From positions 192,269,891 to 192,333,890 of the forward strand of contig NC_081406.1 in the NCBI RefSeq assembly GCF_030272615.1: a stretch of DNA of 64,000 nt. Reading direction: 5' to 3'. Positions 25,064 through 35,379 of this stretch are shown here, one piece after another (positions within the stretch are counted from its first letter, which is position 1; each line of letters opens with the position of its first letter). The stretch is from Cryptomeria japonica (lineage: Eukaryota; Streptophyta; Pinopsida; Cupressales; Cupressaceae). Made by a program: the position numbers and the translations under genes. The notes beneath the pieces are model-generated. The model was not told the DNA's origin. It did no database searches and was given only the letters and a program-made list of their open reading frames with translations.

Positions 25064-26217
25064 ATGGATATGAGTTTAGAAAAGAAACTTGAGGTGGCAC
25101 TTGAAGATTATGATGTTGAAAGGATGAAGAACTTGAAGCTACAAAATGAATTGAATTCTGCTCAAGAATTCATTCTTGTCCCACAGGAGATGATGTCATA
25201 TGTTCAAGCTAGGAGGAAGGAACTTTTGTAGAATAAGGATGATGAAGAGAAAGATGCAGTTAAGGAATAGTGCTAGAAGCCGAGTCAGGAGAACATGGTT
25301 ATGAGAAATGAAATGCAAGCTATAACTATGAGAATGTCTAAGGAGATTGAATACTGGAGGAAAAAGGAAGAAAATCTTGTTGTATCTTTGAAGAACAAAT
25401 TTGAAGAATGTGGTAGGTTGGTTCATGAGAATGATATGCTAAGAACTAATTTAGTACAATCCCAGAGTAATGAACAAGAGCTTGAGAGACAAATGATAAT
25501 TCTGAGAGATGATTTGACTATTGTGAGTGAGTATAAAGAAAAATTCAAGATTAGTTCAGGACAACTAGATGAGTTATTGAAGAGACAAAGGTAGAATGGA
25601 GACTCCAATGGACTTGGATTTGAACAAGGATAGAGTTTCGGTATTGCAAATGAAGATCAAAACCATAAGGTACCGGTAAGGCGGCTTAATGATTATAAAT
25701 TTAATGGTAGATGTTTTGTTTGTAATAAGTTTGGTCACATGGCTAGGCAATATAGAAATAGAGAAAATCATAACCTTGATTCTGCTCCCGGTCAATGCTC
25801 TAAATGTAATAAGTATGGTCATAAGACAAAAGATTGTAGAATGAATGCTAAGTGTTATGCATGTGGAAAATTTGGACATATGGTTAATCAGTGTAGGTCA
25901 AGCAATTATACTGGTTTTAGCAAAGCAATTCAAAAGAACAATGTTACATGTTATGCATGTAATGAGGTTGGACATATTGCTAAGTTTTGTAGAAGTAGAA
26001 ATTCACCGGTTGGTAATGAAGGATCAAATGAGAAAGGGAAATAAAAGGTTAATGAAATCTAGCAAGATCATACCCAGAAATGGGTCACGAAGTCAGAAGA
26101 TCAATCTGCAGTTGGGAATGCACTAGTTACTTATCTGACAGAGGAGGTTGCTCCTACACCGGAAGAAAGCTCAACCAGTAACAAAGGCAGATACCTTAGG
26201 GGTAGGCAAAATTCATG
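25064..26217 (+). pseudogene. NA1 gag-like protein: coiled coil plus four zinc knuckles
   Basis: A single frame with a few stops (for example TAG at 25229, 25268, 25274 and 25592; TAA at 26042). About 170 residues are charged and heptad-like (for example 'LEKKLEVALEDYDVERMKN', 'ELERQMIILRDDLTIV'), predicting a coiled coil rather than the usual Copia gag fold. Four knuckles follow: CFVCNKFGHMARQY (4th ligand Tyr), CSKCNKYGHKTKDC, CYACGKFGHMVNQC and CYACNEVGHIAKFC. The order and spacing recur in NA2 (46534-45481), so the whole unit is conserved. It probably packages element RNA. Beyond 26042 the frame continues with 'KVNEI...HTQKWV', which also has a match in NA2. The function is inferred from knuckles and position only. 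Confidence 0.78.
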
Positions 26218-26497
26218 AAGATTTTGCATATGCCCCGAGAAGAGGTTCTGGAAGATGTTCCAAACATTGTAGATGCTTATCTAACATGGAGATGTTTGAT
26301 CGAGATCCAGTATCTTTCACTGGAAGTCATTTATAGCAATGAAAGATTAGTGTTTCTTGGGGGATAGAAGGTCGAATTTACTTCATTTCTGATCACTTTG
26401 CATTTAGAGTGATTCAGAATGATTTAGAGGAAGTCTAAGGTGAATCAAAGTGATTGATATCATCTTGAGCGATTTCACCAGCGATTGAAGATGTCTT

Positions 26498-28213
26498 TTG
26501 GATTTCTCACCAACAATGATTCACAGGTATTTATCTTCAATCATGGAAGTAGGGTCATCATTTGTACCTATCTTTGTTGCAAATCCGACTGTAGTTGAGG
26601 TCAAGGACCTTCCCAAACTGATTTTCAAGCGATATCCACATGTTGCTACCTTGGACGATTTAGTTGGAGCTTTTTACCGTGTCTCGGAAGGAGTCGTGTA
26701 TGTCGAAGATGTAAGAGCTTACATTCACTGTCATATTGAGGATTTGGGAATGAATAATATCAAGAGCATGTACATGAATGATTTAATGGGAGATTCTGGA
26801 AAGATTAAGCCTGAATACTAGCATATTGTTGATCTAGGGTTTACCGACATTTTGGATATTTCAGAATTCGAAGATGAAATTGTTAGGTATGTTTTGAGCA
26901 GAGTGCATGGAGAGTTTATTTGGTCGAATAGATCATATAAGATTATGAAGGAGACCCAAAAGGCATGGGTTATGTTCTTTGAAGAGAACCATGGTTTTTA
27001 TACTTCATCAAAATATAAGATAGATACTACAGACATCCTGGTTGAAGGAAAAGGAAAAGGTATTATGGATAGTTCACCCTCAATTTTGAAAAATATTAAG
27101 ATAGTAGAAATTGAGCCCCCAGTAGATACAAATGTACAAAAAAAGGTTTAGATATCGACAAATACAAAGAGTGTAAAGGTTGATAATATACAAGATACTA
27201 ATGTTGAGGACAACAGTCCTTCAAATATAGATGTATAGGATGAGGTTACGATTTTTAGGGAGGAATCGACAGTTACTGAGACTGCACCAAGTGGCGAAGC
27301 CACCAGTGCAAGTGAGGAAGCTATAAAGGTTAAATCATCATAGGAGAAGAAAGAGGAATCTGGTAGGGATTCGGTAGTGAGTCCATCATTGTTGTCAATT
27401 GACACCTCACAGGTTGAAAAGAAAAACATAATCGAGATGAGTCCTACTGAACTCATGATGATGGTTGCACATAAAATGTTGAAGGAAGGATCTATGGATA
27501 AAGGGATTATTGATCAGTCTATCACTATTTTGCAAAGACTAGTCCTAGAGTGCAAGTTTGAAAAAGATGCAAGCCCATCCAACAATCTTAAGACAATCAC
27601 ATAGCACATTTCAAAGGATTTCCAATCCTTGCAACACATATCAAACTGACAAGCACTAGAGAGGTTCACATAGGCAAAAAGAGCTACATTTGATCAAGTG
27701 ATTGAGTCTGAAAGGAAGAAGATTAATGAAAAGTTGAAATTGATAGATAATGCATTGAGGCAGTGTACTAATATCTATAGAGTATGTTGTAATACAGGTT
27801 TTCTCACAGTTGAGACAGATAAAAAGATTAAGGATATTCAAGATGAGATTGCAGGTATAGCCAATTCTTTTGATAGATTGAATTCATTAACTACATCTAT
27901 AGATGGTAAAATTTTGGTTTTGGAAGCCCAAATTTTTGCTTCTGAGAGGGAAAAAGATAAAATCATAAGAAGAGCCAGAAGTCTTAGAGGTTTGGTGAGT
28001 CCCTAGTTGGATTCACTTAGTGTACATAAGAAGGAGTGTATAGATCTGGTTGGTAAGTCGACATCCAAAGAGCTTAATGGGAAAGAGTCATTTGCCCATG
28101 TGCTAAATGAACTTGTATCTATTTCTAGCACTTTCAAATCAGGTTGGGATACCTATCTTGAGCTATTGGAGAAGGCCTATCTAGACATTTTCAAATATAT
28201 TCAGCTCCAGTAA
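26498..28213 (+). pseudogene. NA1 C-terminal region, unrecognised protein
   Basis: Five open pieces (26498-26821, 26852-27151, 27377-27604, 27698-28006, 28007-28213) are all in one frame, the same frame as the knuckle region, and are separated only by stops, mostly TAG. They read as about 570 residues: an N-terminal globular-looking part ('LDDLVGAFYRVSEGVVYV', 'YVLSRVHGEFIW'), a Ser/Glu-rich linker, and a helical C-terminal third. That last third aligns by eye with NA2 43669-44150: 'REKDKIIRRARSLRGLVSP' against 'QERDQIISKVGYLRSLITP', then 'SGWDTYLELLEKAYLDIFKY'. No family was recognised and no enzymatic motif was seen. Confidence 0.65.
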
Positions 28214-28498
28214 GGTATTTTGGGATATATTCATTGTACAGTCTTTCATTCTTCGTCCCGGTTTTTAGCTTTTTCGTATTTTTGATGGCATTGATGTCAA
28301 AGGGGGAGTGATATAGATGTGAAAAATAAAAAGCGAGTTGTATACATTAGGGGGAGTATAGGTGAAGATATGGAGGTATGAAGTATTTTGTATTGATGGA
28401 TATTCAACTCAGGGGGAGTCGGTTCAGGATGAAACCGACAGTTGGAAACCATGACCATTTTTCACATGAGTGTTGCCATCAATGCCAAAGGGAGAGAT
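28214..28498 (+). promoter_or_regulatory. NA1 3' leader with repeated G-rich tracts and polypurine tract
   Basis: Four GGGGGAG-like tracts lie near 28302, 28350, 28411 and 28488; the last (28487-28498) abuts the 3' LTR and is the functional polypurine tract. The first lies in GGCATTGATGTCAAAGGGGG. At 28471-28488 is TGTTGCCATCAATGCCAA, whose exact reverse complement lies in the LTR at 28537-28554. Confidence 0.7.
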
Positions 28499-29415
28499 TG
28501 TTGAAAATTGACAGTCAATTGGCTGGTTTCACTATGTTGGCATTGATGGCAACATGGTAATTTATTCTGGCTTCATATTTTGGGTTAGTTGTGTAACGAC
28601 AAGCACTTCACAAACACTTCACTGACATTGGCACCGACACTGATAGGTTGGATAGAATTCTTTGGTCACCGACAATGTAGGCCGACATGGTTTAGAATTA
28701 GGTTATTGATATTGGAGGCCGACATCTTTTGGATCTGGCACTGAAAATTGTTTTTGACATTCATGTATTTATGTTATCTAGCCAACATGTTTATTCATAT
28801 TGTAAATATCTTTGTAAGCCGACATAGGGCATGATGAATTGTAAAGGGTATATAGATTAGTTGGTTAGAGCATTTTGATAGATGATAATATAGGATATGG
28901 AACATGTATAAGGAAGGAAATAATAAAGGAGATGCTAAACATATGAGGATATTTATGTAAGGGGTATTCCGATAAGGGTTTAGGGTTTCAAACCGAAACA
29001 AACAGAGCTTAATTGGAACTATATTCAAGCATAGAAAATGTTATCTTTGTAGTTCAATCATTTCTTTGGATTGTAGTCTGGATTTGTATGTAGTCAGTGA
29101 GGCTCCTTTTGTGATTGAGCAATGTGCTCTAGGTAGTAAGCCTTCTTGCAAGTGCAGGCCCCTATATTTTGTAATATATCTTCATATGGCTAGTGGATTG
29201 ATATTGTGGGTAACAAATCCCACTGTGGTTTTTCCACGTATAATATTGTGTGTTATGGTATTCATTTATGTGATTGGCTCATTGATTGATTTACTTCTTT
29301 CAATTCTATATGTATCGGTATATCGGTTGGTATATGCATGTTTTAATAAGGTTAAAATTGATCATTCTGGTAGAACACTAATTCACCCCCCCCTTAGTGT
29401 TCTTGGATTCCAACA
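28499..29415 (+). repeat. NA1 3' LTR
   Basis: Begins TGTTGAAAATTG and ends GGATTCCAACA. It aligns with 24050-24995, with a shorter C run (CACCCCCCCC near 29386-29394). Confidence 0.88.
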
Positions 29416-29420
29416 AAATA

Positions 29421-30178
29421 CATGAGTATACCACCTATCTACACAAATCATCAACCTTGACAAAAAGGTCAGCTAAACCCTAAACTCACAATTATAAAAT
29501 TATATCACACGATACAAAGATTGACCATCGGACTAATATAATGATATACATGGACCTAAATCAAATCTCCAAATTCTCATCATCACCGGAAATCACGCCA
29601 AGATCAACCGCAACACACTACACCACTAGGACTACCGCACAACAAGAAGAACATCACCAGTTCAACAAAATCACCAAGAATTCACACAACGATTAGTGCA
29701 GATCATCAAAACAAATAGGACACAATTAGGAAACACCAACAAACACATTAGAATCAGTTGTACCAACACCACTTATCAAATCTTCATCGATCAACATCTG
29801 AACCTTAAAAATACTGAAATAAAAATAATTGTCATGATAAAAGATAACTTGCGGAGCATGAAATCACAAACCATCTAAAACGAAGATACACAAGACTATC
29901 CCAAACAATCTCCCAAAAACTCAGCTCAAGATCTAATCACACTGAAATACATCGGAGGAAATAATAAACTCTGCAAAGCATTAATCAAAAGAACAAACAG
30001 CAAATCATATCATATTATATCATCAATTAAGTTTTTCAGATCACCAAAACCAATACAGAAAGATATAATGATAGTACAAATAACCAATAAACCAATTTGC
30101 AATCACCAGAGCAATAAATCACATGAATATGTTGAGATCAATGACAACAACATATCCTAGCAGCAACAATGCCCAACA
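29421..30178 (-). repeat. C2 5' LTR, right part
   Basis: Continues the C2 LTR after NA1 and matches the right 750 bases of 17613-18941. It ends CCCAACA. Confidence 0.87.
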
Positions 30179-30183
30179 AAAGG

Positions 30184-31400
30184 TAACTGTAGAAAATATA
30201 GGTCCAAGGAAGCATGACACATTTGTGATGACAACCTCGAAGAGGACCAAAAATCTACACACACTTTTATTTTAAAGAACATGGTAATAAAAGTTTAAGT
30301 GTATTAAGTGGCAACAATACATAATATTCTCTATAAATGCAATTCTTCTAGATCATCTAGACCATATATGTACCATATGTAATTTATAATATTACAAATT
30401 GATTACATCATAATATCAATGAAGGGCTAACAATTAATGTTACTTGAATCATACCATAATTTCTTATTTGGTCATGTAGTCTCTTGCCTTAAATCTTTGA
30501 TTGTTCGTCTTGGGGGTGCAATACAGATCCTCCAATATGGATATAATCCCTATCCACACATCTAATTGAATTTTGTGTCTTGTGGTGAGAGAGAGAAAGA
30601 GAGAGTGGATGTTTGGACCATCTTGCTAAGCATAGGGGTAACCTCCTAATACTGGTTACACATCGTGTTCCTACAATTTGTAAACTAAGATAACAATTAT
30701 ATATCTCTACTACATAAAGAAGCTTGATATGTTACATACTTACGCTTAATTAAAAATTATTCTCCCTGCAGTCCAATAGTCGATTAAGCAACTGAGGACA
30801 TCCTATTGGTCCCAATGCCCACATGCTCTTGGTGGAATCCATCCTTCTATGAATGCAGTACAACAAATATCTCTCTCACATCATATGCTCCTTGAATATT
30901 GTCAATCTTGAGCATGGATAAGATGATCTCTATATGGGTCACATGATTTCCATGGGTGATCACCTCAGATTGAGAAGGGTAGCCTACACATGAGGTATAC
31001 AACCTCTACCTATGCCCTTGTAGTGACCTTACTCCATCCGTAGTCGTAAAATCTATCACTTGTACCTTACTTAGTACTAACTGGAAGAGAGGTTCCTAAA
31101 TTAGAATAAGTTCCAATCTAGCCATCTCTAAGGTTTAAATACCCATTTTGGTGTTGTTTAACATGAGGTTTTTATAATCTACTCAATCTCTAGTTGTTTG
31201 GTTTTTATTAAACCATGAGGACATAGCCCTTAATTTCTAAAAAAGATAATAGGGTAGTCCACCTAGAACACAACAACGATGGTTGTTGCTACCATTTCTT
31301 GTCTTAAAAAGGTATTGTAGATGTTTTATATTAATATTACAGCCATGTATAGGCTCCAAAATATGTTGTAAGAAAGGACATGCTTGCCCAAGGACCCTTA
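30184..31400. other. Unannotated intergenic sequence
   Basis: No gene seen. It includes a short GA microsatellite at about 30588-30606. It should be contiguous with 17607 before C2 inserted. Confidence 0.5.
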
Positions 31401-31633
31401 GTTGAAGGTAATATTATTATTTTTAGACTGCATGAATTGAGTATAGCACCCCTCTATAAAATGCAATGTGTTGGGTAAAAATTTTAACGTGATCAGTGAC
31501 GCTGACATGACACATCCTTGAATACCACATGGGATGGGGGGAGACTAGACCTCATGACCTCATGCTTCACCACTAGAAGCTCTTGCCAGTTGAGCTAGGC
31601 CCCCAGTCCATCTAACGGTTGAAGGTAATATTA
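31401..31633 (-). mobile_element. SINE copy 1, tRNA-derived, with target duplication
   Basis: GTTGAAGGTAATATTA at 31401-31416 is repeated at 31618-31633. The 201 bases between read on the minus strand as a tRNA-like head with an A box (CCTAGCTCAACTGGCAAGAGC, complement of about 31579-31598) and a weakened B box (GGTCATGAGGTCTAG), then a unique body, ending in AGTCTAAAAATAAT. A second copy with its own duplication is at 63374-63597, which proves a dispersed family. Such elements are transcribed by RNA polymerase III and moved by LINE enzymes. The family name was not recognised. Confidence 0.8.
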
Positions 31634-32867
31634 ATTTTATCCTTTGGTTTTAAAATTTTGTCAACAAACCATTCCTACTTACAACCTTATAAGGTAGTAA
31701 TCTCATAGAAAATTTATATATATGAATAAATTAACCATTTTGCATCTAAATATGTAATTTTAGCTAGCCATAGTTGCTTTAGCAACTATCTACCCACATA
31801 ACATTCAAGTACAAATTTCTTTATGAAACTTCAACTCATCATTTCCTTGATACCATAAGTTTTCTTCTTGTTAATTGTTTAGGTTTGCAGTGGTAAAATT
31901 TTTAAGTTAACATGGCAAAAATTCTCATTCCACTTCCTTAACTAACAAAGTTCTTTATCTTAAGTTCTTCACTAAGAATATAGCAATATACGAAAGGTAG
32001 GATCACTGAGGTAGAATTTTCCCATTGTTAATTTATCTTTTGAGAATTTCCTACTGCAAACTTTACATGTGTATATATTCTTAGTGCCAACTTATACAAG
32101 ATTGTCTTGATTTAAATTTTGAGTTCACATATCCAATCTCATCATGCCTTGACTTCATTAATTAATTTGAAGAGTTCAAATGATTCAAGAACCTAACAAC
32201 AAGCTAAAGAGGGATGGATTCAAGAGAATGTTTGTTTTTGCTAGGAATCATAACTTTTATTATTTTTTATAGGAATAAAATAACACCTAGTCTACCAAAT
32301 TTCTAAGCAAATCAACTCTCTTATTGGTTTTAGATTTGAAATATCTAAGAATGAGTCAAATAACTATATTCCATTCTATGCAACTAAATATGCAATCTTC
32401 TTACACATGAGATCTAGAGAGTGGTACATTCTGAAATGAGTTTGAAAGGACTAGGTTGTTTGGACTATTTTATTTCAGCAAGCCTGTTAGAAGGGTTAGA
32501 TATTAAAGTTTATGGAGATAAGTTGCATCTCTACAAAACCAATTATATGTGTGAATTTAAACATGATCAAGATCCAAATCAGCACCTCTAAACATTCACA
32601 CAAACTAATATGTTTTTATTTGCATCTCCTAGCTAATTTGTGTAATACACATTCCCAATTCATGTCTAGAGAGAAAACCTATGAATTTTTAAAATTTATA
32701 ATGGCTTTCTTCTAAATCTATCATCTGTTATGGAAACTATATAACCCAACTCAATCTATTATTTATGGAAAATTTAGAGGCATGAATGAGTAGAGAGAAT
32801 CTAATGCCAAAATGAAGGGTTTTAGAGTAGCTTACATATGAAAACATTATTATTTTAACCATGTTGT
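31634..32867. other. Unannotated intergenic sequence
   Basis: AT-rich, no gene or repeat recognised. GTTGT (32863-32867) is the left flank of C3. Confidence 0.5.
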
Positions 32868-34210
32868 TGTTGGATATTAGAGTTGTTCAAATGTGTTGTT
32901 GTCATTGATGTCAACATATTCTTGTGTTCTTGTGCCTCGGTGTTGAAAAGAGTTGGTTTGGTTGGTATATTGTAGATATGCTGATGTAGATTTAATGATT
33001 CAGAGATTAGTATCTTTAGTTGATTCAACATGAGTTTCAGTGCTCCGGAAGGTGCTTTGATCAAGTTATGAGGTCCGGTGTGATGACTGGTTTTTTTGTT
33101 GGTTTTGTATTGCAGAGTTGTGATTTCTAGTTTGTATTGCTCCATAATTGATTCATTATGTTGAGCAGATTTTGGAGAGTGTTTGGGATGTTCATGTGTG
33201 TCCTCAGTCCAAGTGGTTCATGATTTGAAACTTTACAATCGTATATTTCAATTTGTCAATAAGTTATGTTGGTGTTCTTGAGCTCCGGGAGGGAGATGAT
33301 AATGATTCTAGTAATCCAAGTTGTTGTGATGGAATTCACATTGCTTATTGATGTTTTTAATCATGTTCTATCCATGTTGCTGGTTTACGTTAATCATTGT
33401 GCGTGTTATTGAATATTTTTTTGGTCTAGTGGTATTCTTTGTGTTATATGACCTTCTAGCTGACCTGATGATTCTTGCGTGTTGTAAATGACCTTGGCGA
33501 GATATTCTATGGTGTTGTATGTTCGAGGTAATGATTTAGGTCCATTCTATGTCCTTTTCGACATTGTATTGATCCGCATATTGATTTATGTATCATGTGA
33601 TGTAATTTTATAATTAGGTCTTATGGGTTGAGTCGACCTTGAAATTAAGGTTGATGATTTGTATAAATAAGAGCAATAATCATGTAAGATGTGTGTCTGC
33701 ATTCTTAGAGGGTTTTGTATGTGAAAACAAGCATTTGATCTTTTATAAGAGTGATGAAGTGAAGAAGAGAGCTACAGAGAAGATAGTGTGCTTACCTAGA
33801 ACCGTGATCAGGCATTTGAAGATGTTACTCTTTTAGTTCATGTAATTCAGATTGGTTTCTGATCTTTGTAAGGCAGTGATCCTTCCTTTCTTCCTTTGGG
33901 GGTTGTAGCCCTCTCTTATATTTGATTAGTGATCTCTAGGTAGCGTGTCTGGATGCATGTGCATTCCCCATTATAATATTTACATATACTACTGCAGAGT
34001 ATCATCATATTGTGGGTAGGTTCACACTGTGGTTTTTCCCTTAATCAGGTTTTCCACATCAAAATCTATGTGTTATGTGTATTGTTGTTGCGGTGTTTAT
34101 CTTTGTTCTTTCTATCAATGATTAGATTTGGATTTGTGGTTAATTTGTTTAGGATTGGTGAAAACTAATTCACCCCCCCTCTCGATTTTCCTTCATTGTT
34201 GCTACCAACA
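32868..34210 (+). repeat. C3 5' LTR
   Basis: About 1.34 kb. The U5 end contains GGTGAAAACTAATTCACC followed by a C run, the same end structure as C2, NA1 and NA2. Confidence 0.88.
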
Positions 34211-34266
34211 ATTGGTATCGGAGCTAGATCCTCTAGAAGAAGCTTGACCGCTTGAGGAGATCTGAA

Positions 34267-35057
34267 ATGGCAACTGCTATTTTCAAGAAGGAGAGTCTAA
34301 GATTTTATGGAACTAATTACACCATATGGAAGAACCAGATGGAGTGTCACTTGAAATGTCTTGGAGAATATTATTGGAAGATCACAAAGAATGTCTACAA
34401 TGTTCCTTAGAATGGTCCTGTTATTGCAAATGAGATCAAGGATGTTGAACATAACATAAGATCCAAAGAAGCATTGTTGAGCGCCTTGACTGATTCAAAG
34501 ATGACTAATTTGATGGGATTGTAGGCTACTCATGAGAATTGGGAGAAGTTAGAAACCTTTTATGAAGGAGACAAACATGTCAAAGTTGGTAAATTATAGA
34601 GCTTGAAAGGAAAGTATGAGGTGCTGAGAATGGGAGAAGCTGAGAATATTTCATCCTTTATGGCTAGTGAATGATCTTGTAGTGAACATCAGATGTGTTG
34701 GTAGAATCATTGAAGAAGATGAGATTTTAGCTAAAGTGTTGAGATCCTTGCCTCCTTCTTACAAACGTAAAAGTTGTTTCTATTGATGAGATCCAAACTG
34801 TGACAACTGTGACAAGAGACATGCTAGTTGGTAACCTTGTTGCTTTTGAATTAAGTGAACTTGGAGAATCACATGCCAAAACTAAGACTGCATTTAAAGC
34901 TACTATATTCAGGAAGTAGAAGTATGATCCGGGAGAGAGTTCAACTAGGGTTTCCAGATATGAAAGGGAAATGAGAGAGATAGAAGAACAAGAAAGAGAA
35001 TTGCAAGAGCTTGAAGAACTCATTGCTAAAAGATTGCCAAAGGAGCCGGTAAGTATG
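34267..35057 (+). pseudogene. C3 gag remnant, 5' part
   Basis: Starts at ATG 34267, right after the primer-binding site. It matches C2 gag throughout: 'YTIWKNQMECHLKCLGEYYW', 'LETFYEGDKHVKV', 'LKGKYEVLRMGEAENISSF'. Stops at 34408, 34522 and 34597 are all TAG where C2 or the motif has Gln. It ends in an acidic coiled segment ('EREMREIEEQERELQELEEL') at the junction with G2. The same 120-base segment is repeated on the other side of G2. Confidence 0.85.
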
Positions 35058-35227
35058 GTTCTATGATGATTGTATGATGAAAACCGGTTGGTTGCCAAAA
35101 GTTCTAAGGCAATAATTTGATCTCTTTTTGTAATCTTGCTACATTTTCTTGTTGCTTTCATTGTGTTACTCTTGCTGCATAAGCCAATAGATTCTCTTTG
35201 AGGGTTTTACCAATTATAGCTATATCA
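35058..35227 (+). repeat. G2 L1, truncated LTR
   Basis: Matches the last 170 bases of L2-L4 (from 'GTTCTATGATGATTGTATGATGA'-like sequence to ATATCA). Its first 650 bases are missing; C3 gag sequence is joined directly at 35057/35058. Confidence 0.8.
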
Positions 35228-35379
35228 AGTGGTATCAGAATTGGTTATGAACCAGTTAGCAGAAGAGTTGTTTGTGAACCTTGAGGCATTCCTTTGGGTG
35301 GATAGATTGCCGATTGGAGGTAGGCTGCACGTGTTTAATAGATCGTTGAGGTGAGGAAATTGAAACCAGTAGTCAGATC

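Larger units (their letters stand above)
24050..29415 (+). mobile_element. NA1: non-autonomous LTR retrotransposon with coiled-coil/zinc-knuckle protein
   Basis: LTRs at 24050-24995 and 28499-29415 start TGTTG and end CCAACA. The target duplication AAATA is perfect (24045-24049 and 29416-29420). The primer-binding site TGGTATCAAAAC (24998-25009) follows a 2-base AT spacer, as in C2 and C3. The polypurine tract is AAAGGGAGAGAT (28487-28498). Between them there is no protease, integrase, reverse transcriptase or RNase H. A long frame (25064-28213), broken mainly by TAG stops, encodes a coiled coil, four zinc knuckles and an unrecognised C-terminal region. NA2 is a diverged relative. NA1 inserted into the C2 LTR, so it is younger than C2. 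Confidence 0.88.
17613..30178 (-). mobile_element. C2: Copia LTR retrotransposon, 5' LTR split by NA1
   Basis: The left repeat 17613-18941 (3' LTR) matches a right repeat made of 23490-24049 plus 29421-30178, which is interrupted by NA1. Flanks GAAGG (17608-17612) and AAAGG (30179-30183) agree at 4 of 5 bases and read as the target duplication. The primer-binding site is TGGTATCAGATC (complement of 23476-23487) after a 2-base spacer. The polypurine tract AAGGGGGAGAT (complement of 18942-18952) abuts the 3' LTR. Gag, protease, integrase, reverse transcriptase and RNase H remnants follow in Copia order on the minus strand. C2 is the same family as C3, judged by gag, pol and LTR ends. Confidence 0.9.

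Noticed and set aside
29066-29425. Open frame of 119 codons on the plus strand
   Set aside because: It lies in the NA1 3' LTR and runs through the C run and LTR end; the 5' LTR copy is broken. Chance frame in a repeat.
32855-33145. Open frame of 96 codons on the minus strand
   Set aside because: It lies wholly in the C3 LTR, antisense, and the equivalent place in the other LTR is not open; no protein features.
34939-35057. 120-base repeat considered as a long target-site duplication
   Set aside because: LTR integrases make 4-6 base duplications; the left LTR is truncated, so a recombination or template-switch event is more likely.
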